A stretch of DNA of 43,199 bases. Source: Nakamurella sp. GTDB taxonomy: Bacteria; Actinomycetota; Actinomycetes; Mycobacteriales; Nakamurellaceae. Under the pieces are notes generated by a model. It was not told the DNA's origin. It made no database searches and saw only the letters and a list, made by a program, of their open reading frames with translations. Positions 34,624 to 43,199 of this stretch are shown one piece after another (position 1 is the first letter of the stretch; each line of letters opens with the position of its first letter). The position numbers were made by a program, and so were the translations under genes. The stretch lies in NCBI GenBank assembly GCA_017848755.1, contig JAFIHI010000087.1, positions 1 through 43,199 of the forward strand, read 5' to 3'.

Positions 34624-34902
34624 ATGTCCAGTCGTATCGGGCTTGTGTCCTTGGCCGTCGGAATCTTCCTCATCGGCGCTGCCGGCATTGCGGCCATGGT
34701 GATAGATCCTCCCACCGGGGCAACCTCGGCGCCGATTTCCGGCGGAATGACGATGGGGACTGTCGCCTGGCTGCTCTGTGGCGTGGCCGGTTTCGCGACC
34801 GGACTCCTCGCGCTGCGCCGATCCGGGCGCACTCCGTCCCGGAGCCGTATATCGCGGCCGGAATCGGCAACGGTGTCACGCGACCACGCCACGGCGTCGT
34901 GA
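34624..34902 (+). CDS. Small two-helix membrane protein
   Basis: I do not recognise a family. The 92 residues comprise a hydrophobic helix from the start (IGLVSLAVGIFLIGAAGIAA), a short Pro/Thr loop, a second helix (GTVAWLLCGVAGFATGLLAL), and a basic, Ser/Arg-rich tail of about 28 residues that should face the cytoplasm. ATG at 34624 is chosen because GGAG lies seven bases upstream and it starts directly at the first helix. It is 15 bp from the lipoprotein gene and likely co-transcribed with it and the large secreted protein. Confidence 0.72.
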   Translation: MSSRIGLVSLAVGIFLIGAAGIAAMVIDPPTGATSAPISGGMTMGTVAWLLCGVAGFATGLLALRRSGRTPSRSRISRPESATVSRDHATAS

Positions 34903-34917
34903 CGGACTGACTCCGAC

Positions 34918-35838
34918 ATGAAGACCAAGCCTCCACGAGATGGGTCCACCGATCAAACGCGGGCGCCCGGTGCGCAGGTTCGCTGGATCAGGCTGGCGGT
35001 CGCGATCCTGCTGATCGTCACCATGGCGGGTTGCACGGCTACGGCGCGCGCGTCGTCGAGTCGGGCAACGCAGGCGTCCCACGTCACCGATCCGGCCGCG
35101 CACTCACCGGTCGCGCCGAACGGCACCGGGACCGGGCTCGCCCCGTCACCATCCACAGGCTCCACATCGTCATCCGAGCCAGCCCTGGCGCCGACGACGC
35201 CCTCGCCTCGGCCGACCGCACCAGCAACGCCAACGTCGAACTCCCCGAATTCACCGTCGACTGGGGGCGATTCTCCGGCGATTCCCACCCAGGGATCACC
35301 CGGCGCATCGGCATCCCCGGAAGCCAGCACGACGCACCAGGCCCCGGCCACCTCTGCCCGGACGACCTCACCGCCGCCCACCACCGCGGTCAAACCGCCC
35401 AGCTCCGGTGGCATTGATACCACTGTCGCCACCAGCAGTGTCGCCGCACTTCCGGCGGCCGACCTCACCGCGCCGGTGCGCCCCGCCAACGGAGTCACCG
35501 TGCAGATGACGCAGATCCGCGCGATCACGACCGAGGCGCGGTTCCCCGGAGAGATAGCCGGGCCCGGGCTCGCGATCACCCTGCACATCGATAACGCCGG
35601 AAGTGCACCGATCGACCTCGGAGGCGCCATCGTCGACCTCAGAGGTGCGGATGGCTCCCGAGCCGTCGCAGTCAGCGGCAGTCCCGCTGCGCCCTTGTCC
35701 GGCTCGCTGGCCCCCGGCGCCGCCGCGACCGGCGTGTACGTCTTCACCATTCCATACGACCAACGAGACCCGATCAGTGTCCTGTTCAGCTACTCCGCGC
35801 AGGCACCGACGGTGACCCTCGTAGGCGACGCTCGCTGA
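34918..35838 (+). CDS. Lipoprotein with Ser/Thr/Pro linker and Ig-like domain
   Basis: Exported lipoprotein of 306 residues. After a basic start, LAVAILLIVTMAGCTATA gives a hydrophobic core and lipobox (M-A-G-C at about residues 37-40), so the Cys should be lipidated. Residues 45-170 are a Ser/Thr/Pro/Ala linker like that of the nearby lyase. The C-terminal 120 residues look like a DUF4352-type beta-sandwich: VTVQMTQIRAITTEARFPGE, LAITLHIDNAGSAPIDLGG and GVYVFTIPYDQRDPISVLFS. DUF4352 domains are extracytoplasmic, of unknown function. It lies between a small membrane protein and the giant secreted protein (13-bp gap). Confidence 0.85.
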   Translation: MKTKPPRDGSTDQTRAPGAQVRWIRLAVAILLIVTMAGCTATARASSSRATQASHVTDPAAHSPVAPNGTGTGLAPSPSTGSTSSSEPALAPTTPSPRPTAPATPTSNSPNSPSTGGDSPAIPTQGSPGASASPEASTTHQAPATSARTTSPPPTTAVKPPSSGGIDTTVATSSVAALPAADLTAPVRPANGVTVQMTQIRAITTEARFPGEIAGPGLAITLHIDNAGSAPIDLGGAIVDLRGADGSRAVAVSGSPAAPLSGSLAPGAAATGVYVFTIPYDQRDPISVLFSYSAQAPTVTLVGDAR

Positions 35839-35851
35839 TCAGGGAGACATC

Positions 35852-38800
35852 ATGAACATCTGCCGCATGGTCGGACGGGCAGCGTTGGTGGCGACGTCCT
35901 CCATGGCACTGCTGGCGGCGACGATGGTCGTCCTGGCAACTCCGGCGTCCGCCGCGGACGCACTGCCAGGGCCCGGACCCGTCATGCAACGAACCGCCGG
36001 CATGGCGACAGCCGATGCCCTACCGACGGTGCAGATCGACGGCGTCGTCTGGGCGCAGGCCATCAACGGCAACACGGTCTATGCCGGCGGGCAATTCTCG
36101 AACGCCCGGCCAGCGGGTTCCGCGCCGGGCACGAACACCACGCCACGAAACAACCTGCTCGCCTATAACCTGACCACCGGCAACCTGATCGCGTCCTTCA
36201 GCCCGAACCTGAATGGCCAAGTGCTCGCGTTGGCAGTCTCGCCGGATGGGTCGAGACTCTACGTGGGCGGAGACTTCACCACCGTGAACGGAGTGAAGCG
36301 CGGCGGTTTTGCCGCCTTCGACACGTCGACCGGCAACCTGGTCGCCAGCTTCCACCCGGACACCAACTACGCCGTCCGCGCCATCGTCGCGACCAACACG
36401 GTGGTGTATTTCGGCGGGAAGTTCGCAACCGTCGGCGGCGTCGCACGAAGCAACCTCGCGGCTGTCCGAGCGTCTGACGGCGCGGTACTCGGGTGGGCGC
36501 CGACGGCGAACGACCGCGTCAATGCCATGGTCATGACTCCCGACGGTAGCCGCCTGATCGCGGGCGGCGCGTTCACCACGGTCAACGGCGCGTCGGCCTA
36601 CGGCCTCGCCTCCCTCGACTCCAACGACGGAACCCTGCTGCCCTGGGCCGCCGGCAATGTCGTTCGTAATGCGGGCAACAATGCGGCGATCCTGGGCCTC
36701 GCAGCCGACAGCACTGCGGTCTACGGCAGCGGCTACGTGTTCGGCTCGCTCGCCGACGGCAACCTCGAGGGGGCGTTCTCTGCAGATCCGGATAGCGGCC
36801 AGGTCAACTGGGTCGAGGACTGCCACGGCGACACGCCGAGCATCTCCTCCAACGGCGCGGCGCTGTACACCGTCAGTCACGCGCACTACTGCGGAACGGT
36901 AGGCGGCTTCCCGCAGTCGAACCCCTGGGCCATCAATATGCGGCACGCCATGGCATTCACCACCCAGGTCACCGGAACGCTCGGCCACAGCCTCTACACC
37001 GGGAATACGTACAAGGACTGGTACGGCACCCCCAGCCCGTCCGTCTACGACTGGTTCCCCGACTTCACCATCGGAACCTTCACGGGGCTCAACCAGGCCA
37101 CCTGGACCGTCACCAGCAACTCGAAGTACGTCCTGTACGGCGGAGAGTTCATGAAGGTCAACGGCGTCGGCCAGCAGGGCCTGGTCCGGTTCGCCGTTCC
37201 CACCATCGCGCCCAACAAGCAGGGTCCCCTGCACGGCAGCACCTACTGGCCGCTGAACGTCCGCTCGATCCAACCCGGCACCGCGCGTCTCGCCTTCCCG
37301 GCCAACACCGACCGTGACGACCTGACCCTGACCTACAAGATCGTCCGCGACGGTGACACCGCCCATCCCATCTCCACGACGACCTCCGACTCGACATTCT
37401 GGAATCTACCCACGCTCGGGTATCTCGACACCGGGCTCGCCCCGGGAAGCACCCACACCTATCGGGTCTACGCGTCCGACCCCAACGGGAACGTCAACGT
37501 CACCGCACCGGTCTCGGTGACCATCACGACCACGCCGATCAGCGCCTACGCCAACCGCGTCCTCAATGACGGCGCGACCACGTTCTGGCGACTGGACGAG
37601 CCGTCGGGTACCACCGTGGCCGACTGGGCAGGCTTCAATGACGGTGTCGCCGGATCCGGGGTGACCCGCAACATCACCGGCGCCATCGTCGGCGACACCG
37701 ACACCGCCTCCGGTTTCTCGGGAACGTCGGCCGGCCTCGTCGCCAGCCAAAGCGCGATCCCCGGTCCCAACACGTTCACCATCAGCGCCTGGTTCAAGAC
37801 GACGACGCACTCCGGCGGGAAGATCGTCGGATTCGGCGATGCGAACACCGGGAACTCGGGCAGTTACGACCGGCACATCTACATGGACAACAGCGGGAAG
37901 ATCACCTTCGGCGTCTACCCCGGTTCGGTGCAAACCGTCTCCAGCACCAAGTCCTACAACGACGGGGCGTGGCACCAGGTCGTCGCCAGCCTGGGAGCCG
38001 GCGGCATGACGTTGTTCATCGACGGACAGAAGGTGGGCTCCCTCGGCAGCGTGACCACGGCTCAGGACTACAGCGGTTACTGGCGAGTTGGTGGCGACAA
38101 CCTCAACGGCTGGTCCAACCAGCCCAGCAGCAGCTACTTCGCGGGAAGCATCGACGATGTCGCCATCTTCCCGACGGCGCTCAGTTCGCAAACCGTCCGC
38201 AACGAGTACCTGGCTGCCGGTTACTCCATCGCCGGCGTGCCTCCGGCACCGGCCGACGCGTACGGCGCCGACGTCTACAACCTCGATCCCGACCTCTACT
38301 GGCGGCTGGGCGATCCCGTCGGAGCCACCACCGCTGCGGATTCCGGCGCCTACCAGAACCCCGGCGTCGTCAGCGGAGCAGTCAGCTTCGGCGCGACCGG
38401 CGCCCTGGCCGGCGTCACTGATACGGCGGCCCAGTTCGACGGCACCGCAGCCTATCTCGTCAGCAGCAACCAGGTTGGCGGCCCGAGCACCTATTCGGCG
38501 TCCGCGTGGTTCAAGACGACCACCACGGCCGGCGGGAAGATCATCGGGTTCGGCAATGCCACCTCCGGTGTCTCGACGAACTACGACCGCCACGTCTACA
38601 TGACGAACGATGGGCATCTCGTCTTCGGCACCTATTCGGCGGGATTCCAGGCCGTGACGACCGCCGGCGTCTACAACGACGGTCAGTGGCACCAGGTCGT
38701 GGCCACCCAAGGGCCGGACGGCATGAAGCTCTATGTCGACGGCGCCCTGGTCACCTCGAATGCCGCCTTCACCGGAGCGCAGAGCTTCACCGGCTCCTGG

Positions 38801-41269
38801 CGTGTCGGTGGCGACAATCTCGACGGCTGGCCCGCCCAGCCCAGCAGCCGGTACTTCGCCGGCACGATCGACGAAGTGGCCGTCTACTCCTCGGTGCTCC
38901 CCGCTGCCGAGGTGGCGAATCAGTACACCCTCGCCACTGGAAAGACGCCGAACACCCCGCCGACCGCGGCATTCGTCACCTCGCTGAACGGAATGGTGTT
39001 ATCGGTGGACGGCACCACGTCGAAGGATGCCGAAGGCCCGATCGCACACTACGACTGGACCTTCGGCGACGGTGGCACGGCGACCGGGGCCACCGCCCAG
39101 CACACCTACACCTCGGGCGGCTCCTTCATGGTCACGCTCACCGTGACCGACAGCGGCGGAGCGATCGATGTGGCCAACCACCAGGTCGACGTCACCGACA
39201 GCTACGGCTCGCTGATCAGCGCGAGCCACCCCTCCCTGTTCTGGCGACTCGGTGAGGGACCGGGCGCGACGACGGCGCTCGACTCGAGCTCGAACAATCA
39301 CGGCGGCACCTACCAGGGCGGCGTCACGCCGGGCAGCACCGGCCCCATCGACGGCTCCCTCGCGCCGCAGTTCGACGGCAATTCCGGTGTCGTCGTCGCC
39401 CAGGCGGTGGTCAACGATCCGACCGTCTACTCGGAGGAGGCCTGGTTCAAGACCACCACTACCTCCGGTGGCAAGATCATGGGCTTCGGAGACGCAGCGT
39501 CGGGCAATTCGTCCAACTACGACCGGCACATCTACATGGACGCCGCGGGGCATATCAACTTCGGCGTGTGGACCGGCTCAGCGAATATCGTGACGAGCCC
39601 CGGCGTTTATGACGACGGGCAATGGCACCATGTCGTCGCAACGCAAGGTCCCGACGGTATGACGTTGTATCTGGACGGCCAGAGCGTGGGCACCAACCCG
39701 CAAGCCGCCGCTCAACCCTACGTCGGGTACTGGCGCGTCGGCGGAGACACCTCGTGGAGCGGGGCACCTTACTTCGCCGGGCAGATCGCCGATGCCGCCG
39801 TTTACTCCAGCGAACTGAGTGCGGCGACGGTACAAGCGCATTACGCCGCCGGGAGCGGCACCGCGCCCAGCGCGGCCTTCACCGCTACGCCGAAGAGTCT
39901 CGCCGTCGACTTCGACGCGAGCGGCTCGACCGCTGCCTCCGGCAGGACGATCAGCTCGTACGCGTGGGACTTCGGCGACGGGTCGACGGGTACCGGCAAG
40001 ACGACGAGCCATACCTACGCGACCAGTGGCACGTACCCGGTCAAGCTCACCGTCACCGACAGCGCGAGTGCGACGGCGAGCGTGACCAACCAGGTCGCCG
40101 TCCAACAACCGCCGAACGCCTCGTTCACCGCGACGCCGAAGGGGATGTCCGTGTCCGTCGACGGTTCGGCGTCGCAGGCGTTCGGGTCCGCGACACTGAC
40201 GAAGTACACCTGGGATTGGGGCGACGGCAGCCAGCCCGAGGACACGACGGGCGCAACCACCGCGCACACGTACGCGAAGCCGGGCAGCTACACCATCACA
40301 CTCGTCGTGACGGATAGTTCGGGGGCAAGCTCCGCCCCGGCCACGCAGACGACCGCCGCCACCCACGCGGCTCCCGTAGCAGTGATCGGCCAGCCGGCGA
40401 TCTCCGGCCTGTCGGTGGCCTTCGACGGTTCCGGCTCGACCGCATCCGACGGCGCGACCATCACCAGCTACGCATGGCAGTTCGGCGACGGGTCCACCTC
40501 CACCGACAAGGCACCATCGCATACGTACGCCTCCGGCGGCACCTACACGGTGACCCTCACGGTGACCGACGATCAGAGCGCGTCCGGGACGGCCACCCAG
40601 GACGTCACCGTCTCCACCGTCTCTGCGCAGGTGCTGGCCGCGGACACGTTCGCGCGCTCGGTGACGAAGGGCTGGGGCTCGGCCGACACCGGCGGGGCGT
40701 GGTCGACCTCCGGGTCCGGAGCGAGCTTCCAGGTAGCGGGCGGGGTCGGACACGTGACGGTCGCCACCCCCGGCCGTAGCGGAACCGCCACCCTGAACGC
40801 CGTGTCCGGTTCGGACATCGACGCCTACGTCGACATGTCGCCGCAGCAGACCGTCACCGGTGGCGGGGTCTACTCCTCGCTCATGGTGCGACGCGCGTCC
40901 ACGACCTACTACAGCGCCAAGATCCGAGTCGGCGCCGACGGATCGGTGCTGCTGTACATCACCCGCACGATCAACGGATCCGAAACGAACCTCGCGGGCA
41001 TCGCCGTCGCCGGGCTGACGGCCGGCGCCGGCGACGTGCTCCGCACCCACCTCCAGGTCACCGGAACCGGCCCGGTCTCGCTCGCGGCCAGCGTGTGGAA
41101 GGCATCCGGCACCGAACCGTCCGCGTGGCAGTTGACCACCACCGACAGCACCGGATCCGCCATCACCGGCCCCGGCGCCATCGGGCTCATCGCCTACCTC
41201 TCCGGCTCCGCCACCAACGCGCCCACCACCATCGCTTACGACAACCTGCTGGTCTCTACGAAGCCGTGA
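35852..41269 (+). CDS. Giant secreted propeller/LamG/PKD protein
   Basis: Secreted protein of 1805 residues. The signal peptide ends around TPASAADA (residue 34). Approximate layout by residue: beta-propeller of repeats such as DGSRLYVGGDFTTVNGV (60-450); fibronectin-III-like region (465-563); LamG-like jellyroll 1 (566-799) and 2 (803-1038), with FWRLDE/YWRLGD and SGGKIVGFGDA-type motifs; PKD 1 (1034-1116); LamG 3 (1117-1336); PKD 2, 3 and 4 (1338-1590) with WDFGDGS and HTYATSGTYPVKLTVTD motifs; and a C-terminal jellyroll-like domain (1591-1805) ending AYDNLLVSTKP. There is no LPXTG or membrane anchor. LamG and PKD folds bind glycans and proteins, so it probably holds matrix polysaccharide. 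GGGAG lies eight bases before the ATG. Confidence 0.93.
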   Translation: MNICRMVGRAALVATSSMALLAATMVVLATPASAADALPGPGPVMQRTAGMATADALPTVQIDGVVWAQAINGNTVYAGGQFSNARPAGSAPGTNTTPRNNLLAYNLTTGNLIASFSPNLNGQVLALAVSPDGSRLYVGGDFTTVNGVKRGGFAAFDTSTGNLVASFHPDTNYAVRAIVATNTVVYFGGKFATVGGVARSNLAAVRASDGAVLGWAPTANDRVNAMVMTPDGSRLIAGGAFTTVNGASAYGLASLDSNDGTLLPWAAGNVVRNAGNNAAILGLAADSTAVYGSGYVFGSLADGNLEGAFSADPDSGQVNWVEDCHGDTPSISSNGAALYTVSHAHYCGTVGGFPQSNPWAINMRHAMAFTTQVTGTLGHSLYTGNTYKDWYGTPSPSVYDWFPDFTIGTFTGLNQATWTVTSNSKYVLYGGEFMKVNGVGQQGLVRFAVPTIAPNKQGPLHGSTYWPLNVRSIQPGTARLAFPANTDRDDLTLTYKIVRDGDTAHPISTTTSDSTFWNLPTLGYLDTGLAPGSTHTYRVYASDPNGNVNVTAPVSVTITTTPISAYANRVLNDGATTFWRLDEPSGTTVADWAGFNDGVAGSGVTRNITGAIVGDTDTASGFSGTSAGLVASQSAIPGPNTFTISAWFKTTTHSGGKIVGFGDANTGNSGSYDRHIYMDNSGKITFGVYPGSVQTVSSTKSYNDGAWHQVVASLGAGGMTLFIDGQKVGSLGSVTTAQDYSGYWRVGGDNLNGWSNQPSSSYFAGSIDDVAIFPTALSSQTVRNEYLAAGYSIAGVPPAPADAYGADVYNLDPDLYWRLGDPVGATTAADSGAYQNPGVVSGAVSFGATGALAGVTDTAAQFDGTAAYLVSSNQVGGPSTYSASAWFKTTTTAGGKIIGFGNATSGVSTNYDRHVYMTNDGHLVFGTYSAGFQAVTTAGVYNDGQWHQVVATQGPDGMKLYVDGALVTSNAAFTGAQSFTGSWRVGGDNLDGWPAQPSSRYFAGTIDEVAVYSSVLPAAEVANQYTLATGKTPNTPPTAAFVTSLNGMVLSVDGTTSKDAEGPIAHYDWTFGDGGTATGATAQHTYTSGGSFMVTLTVTDSGGAIDVANHQVDVTDSYGSLISASHPSLFWRLGEGPGATTALDSSSNNHGGTYQGGVTPGSTGPIDGSLAPQFDGNSGVVVAQAVVNDPTVYSEEAWFKTTTTSGGKIMGFGDAASGNSSNYDRHIYMDAAGHINFGVWTGSANIVTSPGVYDDGQWHHVVATQGPDGMTLYLDGQSVGTNPQAAAQPYVGYWRVGGDTSWSGAPYFAGQIADAAVYSSELSAATVQAHYAAGSGTAPSAAFTATPKSLAVDFDASGSTAASGRTISSYAWDFGDGSTGTGKTTSHTYATSGTYPVKLTVTDSASATASVTNQVAVQQPPNASFTATPKGMSVSVDGSASQAFGSATLTKYTWDWGDGSQPEDTTGATTAHTYAKPGSYTITLVVTDSSGASSAPATQTTAATHAAPVAVIGQPAISGLSVAFDGSGSTASDGATITSYAWQFGDGSTSTDKAPSHTYASGGTYTVTLTVTDDQSASGTATQDVTVSTVSAQVLAADTFARSVTKGWGSADTGGAWSTSGSGASFQVAGGVGHVTVATPGRSGTATLNAVSGSDIDAYVDMSPQQTVTGGGVYSSLMVRRASTTYYSAKIRVGADGSVLLYITRTINGSETNLAGIAVAGLTAGAGDVLRTHLQVTGTGPVSLAASVWKASGTEPSAWQLTTTDSTGSAITGPGAIGLIAYLSGSATNAPTTIAYDNLLVSTKP
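37549..39860 (+). repeat. Three LamG-coding DNA repeats
   Basis: About 650-700 bp units at roughly 37549-38250, 38260-38945 and 39200-39860 are similar at DNA level. The block starting TGGTTCAAGAC recurs at 37790, 38507 and 39443, each followed by a near-identical stretch ending in the GACCGGCACATCTACATG type sequence. Units 1 and 2 are adjacent; a PKD-coding segment separates 2 from 3. Sites of possible recombination or domain copy change. Confidence 0.8.
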
Positions 41270-41276
41270 GACCACG

Positions 41277-42914
41277 ATGGCGATGGGCCGACCGGCGCCA
41301 GGAGGTGTCGCCGGCGTGCAGGGGGGACGGGACGCGCAGCCCCAGCGGCCCGCGGTCCGCCCACTCGCGTCGGAATTCGCGTACCCACCACCCCTTGCGA
41401 CGCGGCGCGCGCATCGAAGCCGCGCGCGGTCGTCGCAAGAAGTCGGCGTCACGCTGCTGTTGACCCTTGTCTGGGGATCGGCGGTGGTGCCGCGCGTGAT
41501 CCAGAGCTTCACCGCACCGAAGTTTCGCCGAACCGCGGGGATCGACTACGGCGGATACACGGCTGTTGCCGTGCTCTCGCATGACATGCTCCGCGCCGCG
41601 ATCGTGGTCGTGTGCGCGATGCTCGTCATCGATTCGGTGCGTACGCGCCGGCGCATCCCCATCCTCCCGCTCCTGCTGTTCCTGGCGCCGTGGGTGTTCA
41701 TCGCGGTTCGCGACCTCTACGCCCACACCACGCCGTCGATCGACGGTCTGATGTATCTCGGAGTCGCCGTGGCCCTCTGGGCAGCCCGCCCCTCGATCAT
41801 GTGCCTGCGCACCCTGGCACATCTCACGGCCCTTGCGGCAGCGATCTCGATGCTCATGGCGCTCATCAGCCCGGCATCGGCCCTGTTCAGATCGACCCAG
41901 GGCCAGCTGATCGCCGCCGACAAGCAAATCGTGTCGTCCGGCATGCTAGCCGGGTTCCTCACGCAGCCCAACAATCTCGGGCAATTCATAGCGCTGGGCA
42001 TCCCGACCATCGCGCTCGTGAGTCGGCGCTCGCTTCGGTTCACGTATCTCGTCCTGTGTGTCTTCGCGGTCGTGTGGTCCGCGTCGCGCTCGTCCCTCTA
42101 CGCCATCGCCTTGGTCGGCGCCGTGGCGCTGGCCCTCTCCTGCGCCACGCGACCGCGTTCTCGACGCCGAGTCGGCGCTGTGGCCATCGTCGTCTCGTTC
42201 GGCGCCGTGTGCCTCCTTCCGTTCATCACCAGCGACCCCACCGCCTACAGCGGCAGAGGAATCATCTGGGACATCAGCCTGTCGGCGTGGCGCACGAACG
42301 CCTGGTTCGGCCTCGGCGCCAATTGGTACGGCGACATCGCAACCACCACGTCGTCGATCATGGGTTCGGCGTTCCACGGCCACAATCAACTCGTGCACGT
42401 GCTCGCCACCGGCGGAGCATGGTTCGCGCTCGCGATCGGCTCGATGCTCACGATGGTCGCTACACAGGCACTCCGGCACGCCGCGAGGGGAACGGGATTC
42501 GGAGTCCTGTATCTGGTGTCACTCGCCGGAACGTGCCTGCTCGAAGTATCCCTAGTGTTCGTGGACAACTCGTCGATGTTCCCGGTGGTCGTGCTCCCAT
42601 TGGCCGTCATATCCTTCGCCGCACGGCCGGCATCACCGCCCGCGCCGATACTCGTAACGCGCCACGCCCACGCAGCCCAGCGCGACGCCGACACCATTCA
42701 GGATGTCGCGCTCGCCATGACACCGCCTGGTCGGATCTGCCACGAGCAGCCCGTGTGCGAATCTGACCATGCCTCGTCCGGCCAGGGCCACGGCCCGAAC
42801 ACCGAGCATCACCCGTATGGCGGCCCGCCGCACGGCGCCATCGCGGAGCAGAACCTGAACGCGCGCCCATCCGTTGCTCGTTCGCACCAGCCGGAACCGA
42901 ACCCAGCGTCGTGA
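41277..42914 (+). CDS. O-antigen ligase / Wzy-like polymerase
   Basis: Integral membrane protein of the O-antigen ligase family, about ten hydrophobic segments, likely the polysaccharide polymerase or ligase. After about 55 polar residues the first helix is VGVTLLLTLVWGSAVVPRVI. The family-typical loop contains SGMLAGFLTQPNNLGQFIAL and, further on, SGRGIIWDISLSAWRTNAWF, LGANWYG and AFHGHNQLVHVLATGGAWFA with the conserved His. The fold ends near LPLAVISFAARPA (about 42630). The frame then continues 94 codons as polar, non-family sequence antisense to the convergent glycosyltransferase. The ATG at 41277 follows the giant gene's stop by 7 bp. The true stop may be 42914 or the tail may stem from a lost stop. 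Confidence 0.87.
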   Translation: MAMGRPAPGGVAGVQGGRDAQPQRPAVRPLASEFAYPPPLATRRAHRSRARSSQEVGVTLLLTLVWGSAVVPRVIQSFTAPKFRRTAGIDYGGYTAVAVLSHDMLRAAIVVVCAMLVIDSVRTRRRIPILPLLLFLAPWVFIAVRDLYAHTTPSIDGLMYLGVAVALWAARPSIMCLRTLAHLTALAAAISMLMALISPASALFRSTQGQLIAADKQIVSSGMLAGFLTQPNNLGQFIALGIPTIALVSRRSLRFTYLVLCVFAVVWSASRSSLYAIALVGAVALALSCATRPRSRRRVGAVAIVVSFGAVCLLPFITSDPTAYSGRGIIWDISLSAWRTNAWFGLGANWYGDIATTTSSIMGSAFHGHNQLVHVLATGGAWFALAIGSMLTMVATQALRHAARGTGFGVLYLVSLAGTCLLEVSLVFVDNSSMFPVVVLPLAVISFAARPASPPAPILVTRHAHAAQRDADTIQDVALAMTPPGRICHEQPVCESDHASSGQGHGPNTEHHPYGGPPHGAIAEQNLNARPSVARSHQPEPNPAS

Positions 42915-43199
42915 TATCCGATGCGGAGCAACGACTTCCTTCACGACGGCCTCGTCACACCAGCGGATTTGGCCACCATGCTTCGAAATGCTGTAGGTCA
43001 GCATCGTGTCGCTCCCACCGCTGAGTCCGAAGCGAGCATCGAATCCCAGGCCGTGCCGTCGCAGGTGCTGGATGTCCAAGAGCAGGTTGCTCGTCGCCGC
43101 GCCGCGGATCACTGTCCCCGTCGGTCGCCGTCGCCGGTCGAAGATGCCGATGTCGACAACCCACGGATCGACCGGCCCGGAGAATTCGTGCTCCACGGG
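42633..43199 (-). CDS. Family 2 glycosyltransferase, C-terminal part
   Basis: The last 188 residues of a GT2-type glycosyltransferase whose start lies beyond the right edge. Diagnostic sequence is GAATSNLLLDIQHLRRHGLG, then FDARFGLSGGSDTMLTYSIS, with GGSDT in the place where GT2 enzymes carry the acceptor-binding ED/SD motif, and IRWCDEAVVKEVVAPHRISR. The end, GVARYEYRRGR after a long helix, is typical of this subfamily, which confirms the reading frame down to 42633. The nucleotide-binding DxD half is outside the window. It overlaps the 3' end of the Wzy-like gene by 282 bases, tail to tail. Confidence 0.85.
   Translation of the reverse strand, partial: PVEHEFSGPVDPWVVDIGIFDRRRRPTGTVIRGAATSNLLLDIQHLRRHGLGFDARFGLSGGSDTMLTYSISKHGGQIRWCDEAVVKEVVAPHRISRRWVRFRLVRTSNGWARVQVLLRDGAVRRAAIRVMLGVRAVALAGRGMVRFAHGLLVADPTRRCHGERDILNGVGVALGCVGVARYEYRRGR

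Noticed and set aside
39578..41512. 644-codon minus-strand frame, with similar ones at 36020-37366 and 37406-38710
   Set aside because: Antisense to the giant LamG/PKD gene; Arg/Gly-rich with no motifs.

Overview
The window is high-GC, densely packed actinobacterial chromosome. The block from 1 to about 16.2 kb carries ftsK, rnj (RNase J), dapA, dapB, pepR, pnp, rpsO and ribF in the relative order I know from Mycobacterium tuberculosis. I therefore place it in Mycobacteriales (the Mycobacterium/Gordonia/Tsukamurella/Dietzia/Tomitella range); genus cannot be decided from sequence alone. No rRNA, tRNA, CRISPR array, insertion sequence or phage gene was seen.

Region 1 (1-16.2 kb, housekeeping). 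The minus strand carries ftsK (its last codons run off the left edge), a DUF952 protein, rnj and dapA (the last two overlap by 4 bp), then later dapB, pepR, pnp and rpsO. Three small accessory sets sit between dapA and dapB: a ribbon-helix-helix protein with a DUF4097 protein behind a strong palindromic operator; a minus-strand trio of MIP18/SufT-like, unknown and DUF2249 proteins; and a DeoR-type regulator followed by a GNAT acetyltransferase. ribF lies head-to-head with rpsO, whereas in M. tuberculosis the two are co-directional. From here the conserved block gives way to accessory DNA.

Region 2 (16.3-31.3 kb, regulators and polysaccharide synthesis). Three LuxR-type regulators are followed on the plus strand by a GlmS-like protein whose catalytic Cys is Ser, a TagD-like cytidylyltransferase, a polyprenyl-phosphate sugar-1-phosphate transferase, gmd and fcl (GDP-mannose to GDP-L-fucose). 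A NarL-type histidine kinase/response regulator pair reads the other way. Then come a stand-alone receiver protein translationally coupled to a nucleotide-sugar 6-dehydrogenase, a family 4 glycosyltransferase and a WecG/TagA transferase.

Region 3 (31.3 kb to the end, surface and secreted functions). This part holds a secreted PL14-like polysaccharide lyase with a long Ser/Thr/Pro linker, a CDP-alcohol phosphatidyltransferase, a small membrane protein, a lipoprotein, an 1805-residue secreted propeller/LamG/PKD protein, an O-antigen-ligase/Wzy-like membrane protein and, entering from the right edge, a family 2 glycosyltransferase.

Taken together, regions 2 and 3 look like one exopolysaccharide locus. 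A sugar-1-phosphate is loaded on a lipid carrier, fucose-type and uronic-acid sugars are supplied, and glycosyltransferases extend the unit. A CDP-activated alcohol may be added as a phospho-substituent. The Wzy-like protein polymerises, and a lyase and a large adhesin-like protein act outside the cell. No Wzx flippase or Wzz/Wzc co-polymerase is visible; they may lie beyond 43.2 kb. A GC-rich palindrome (CCCCAA-TTGGGG type) recurs in three intergenic regions of the locus and may be the site of one of its regulators.
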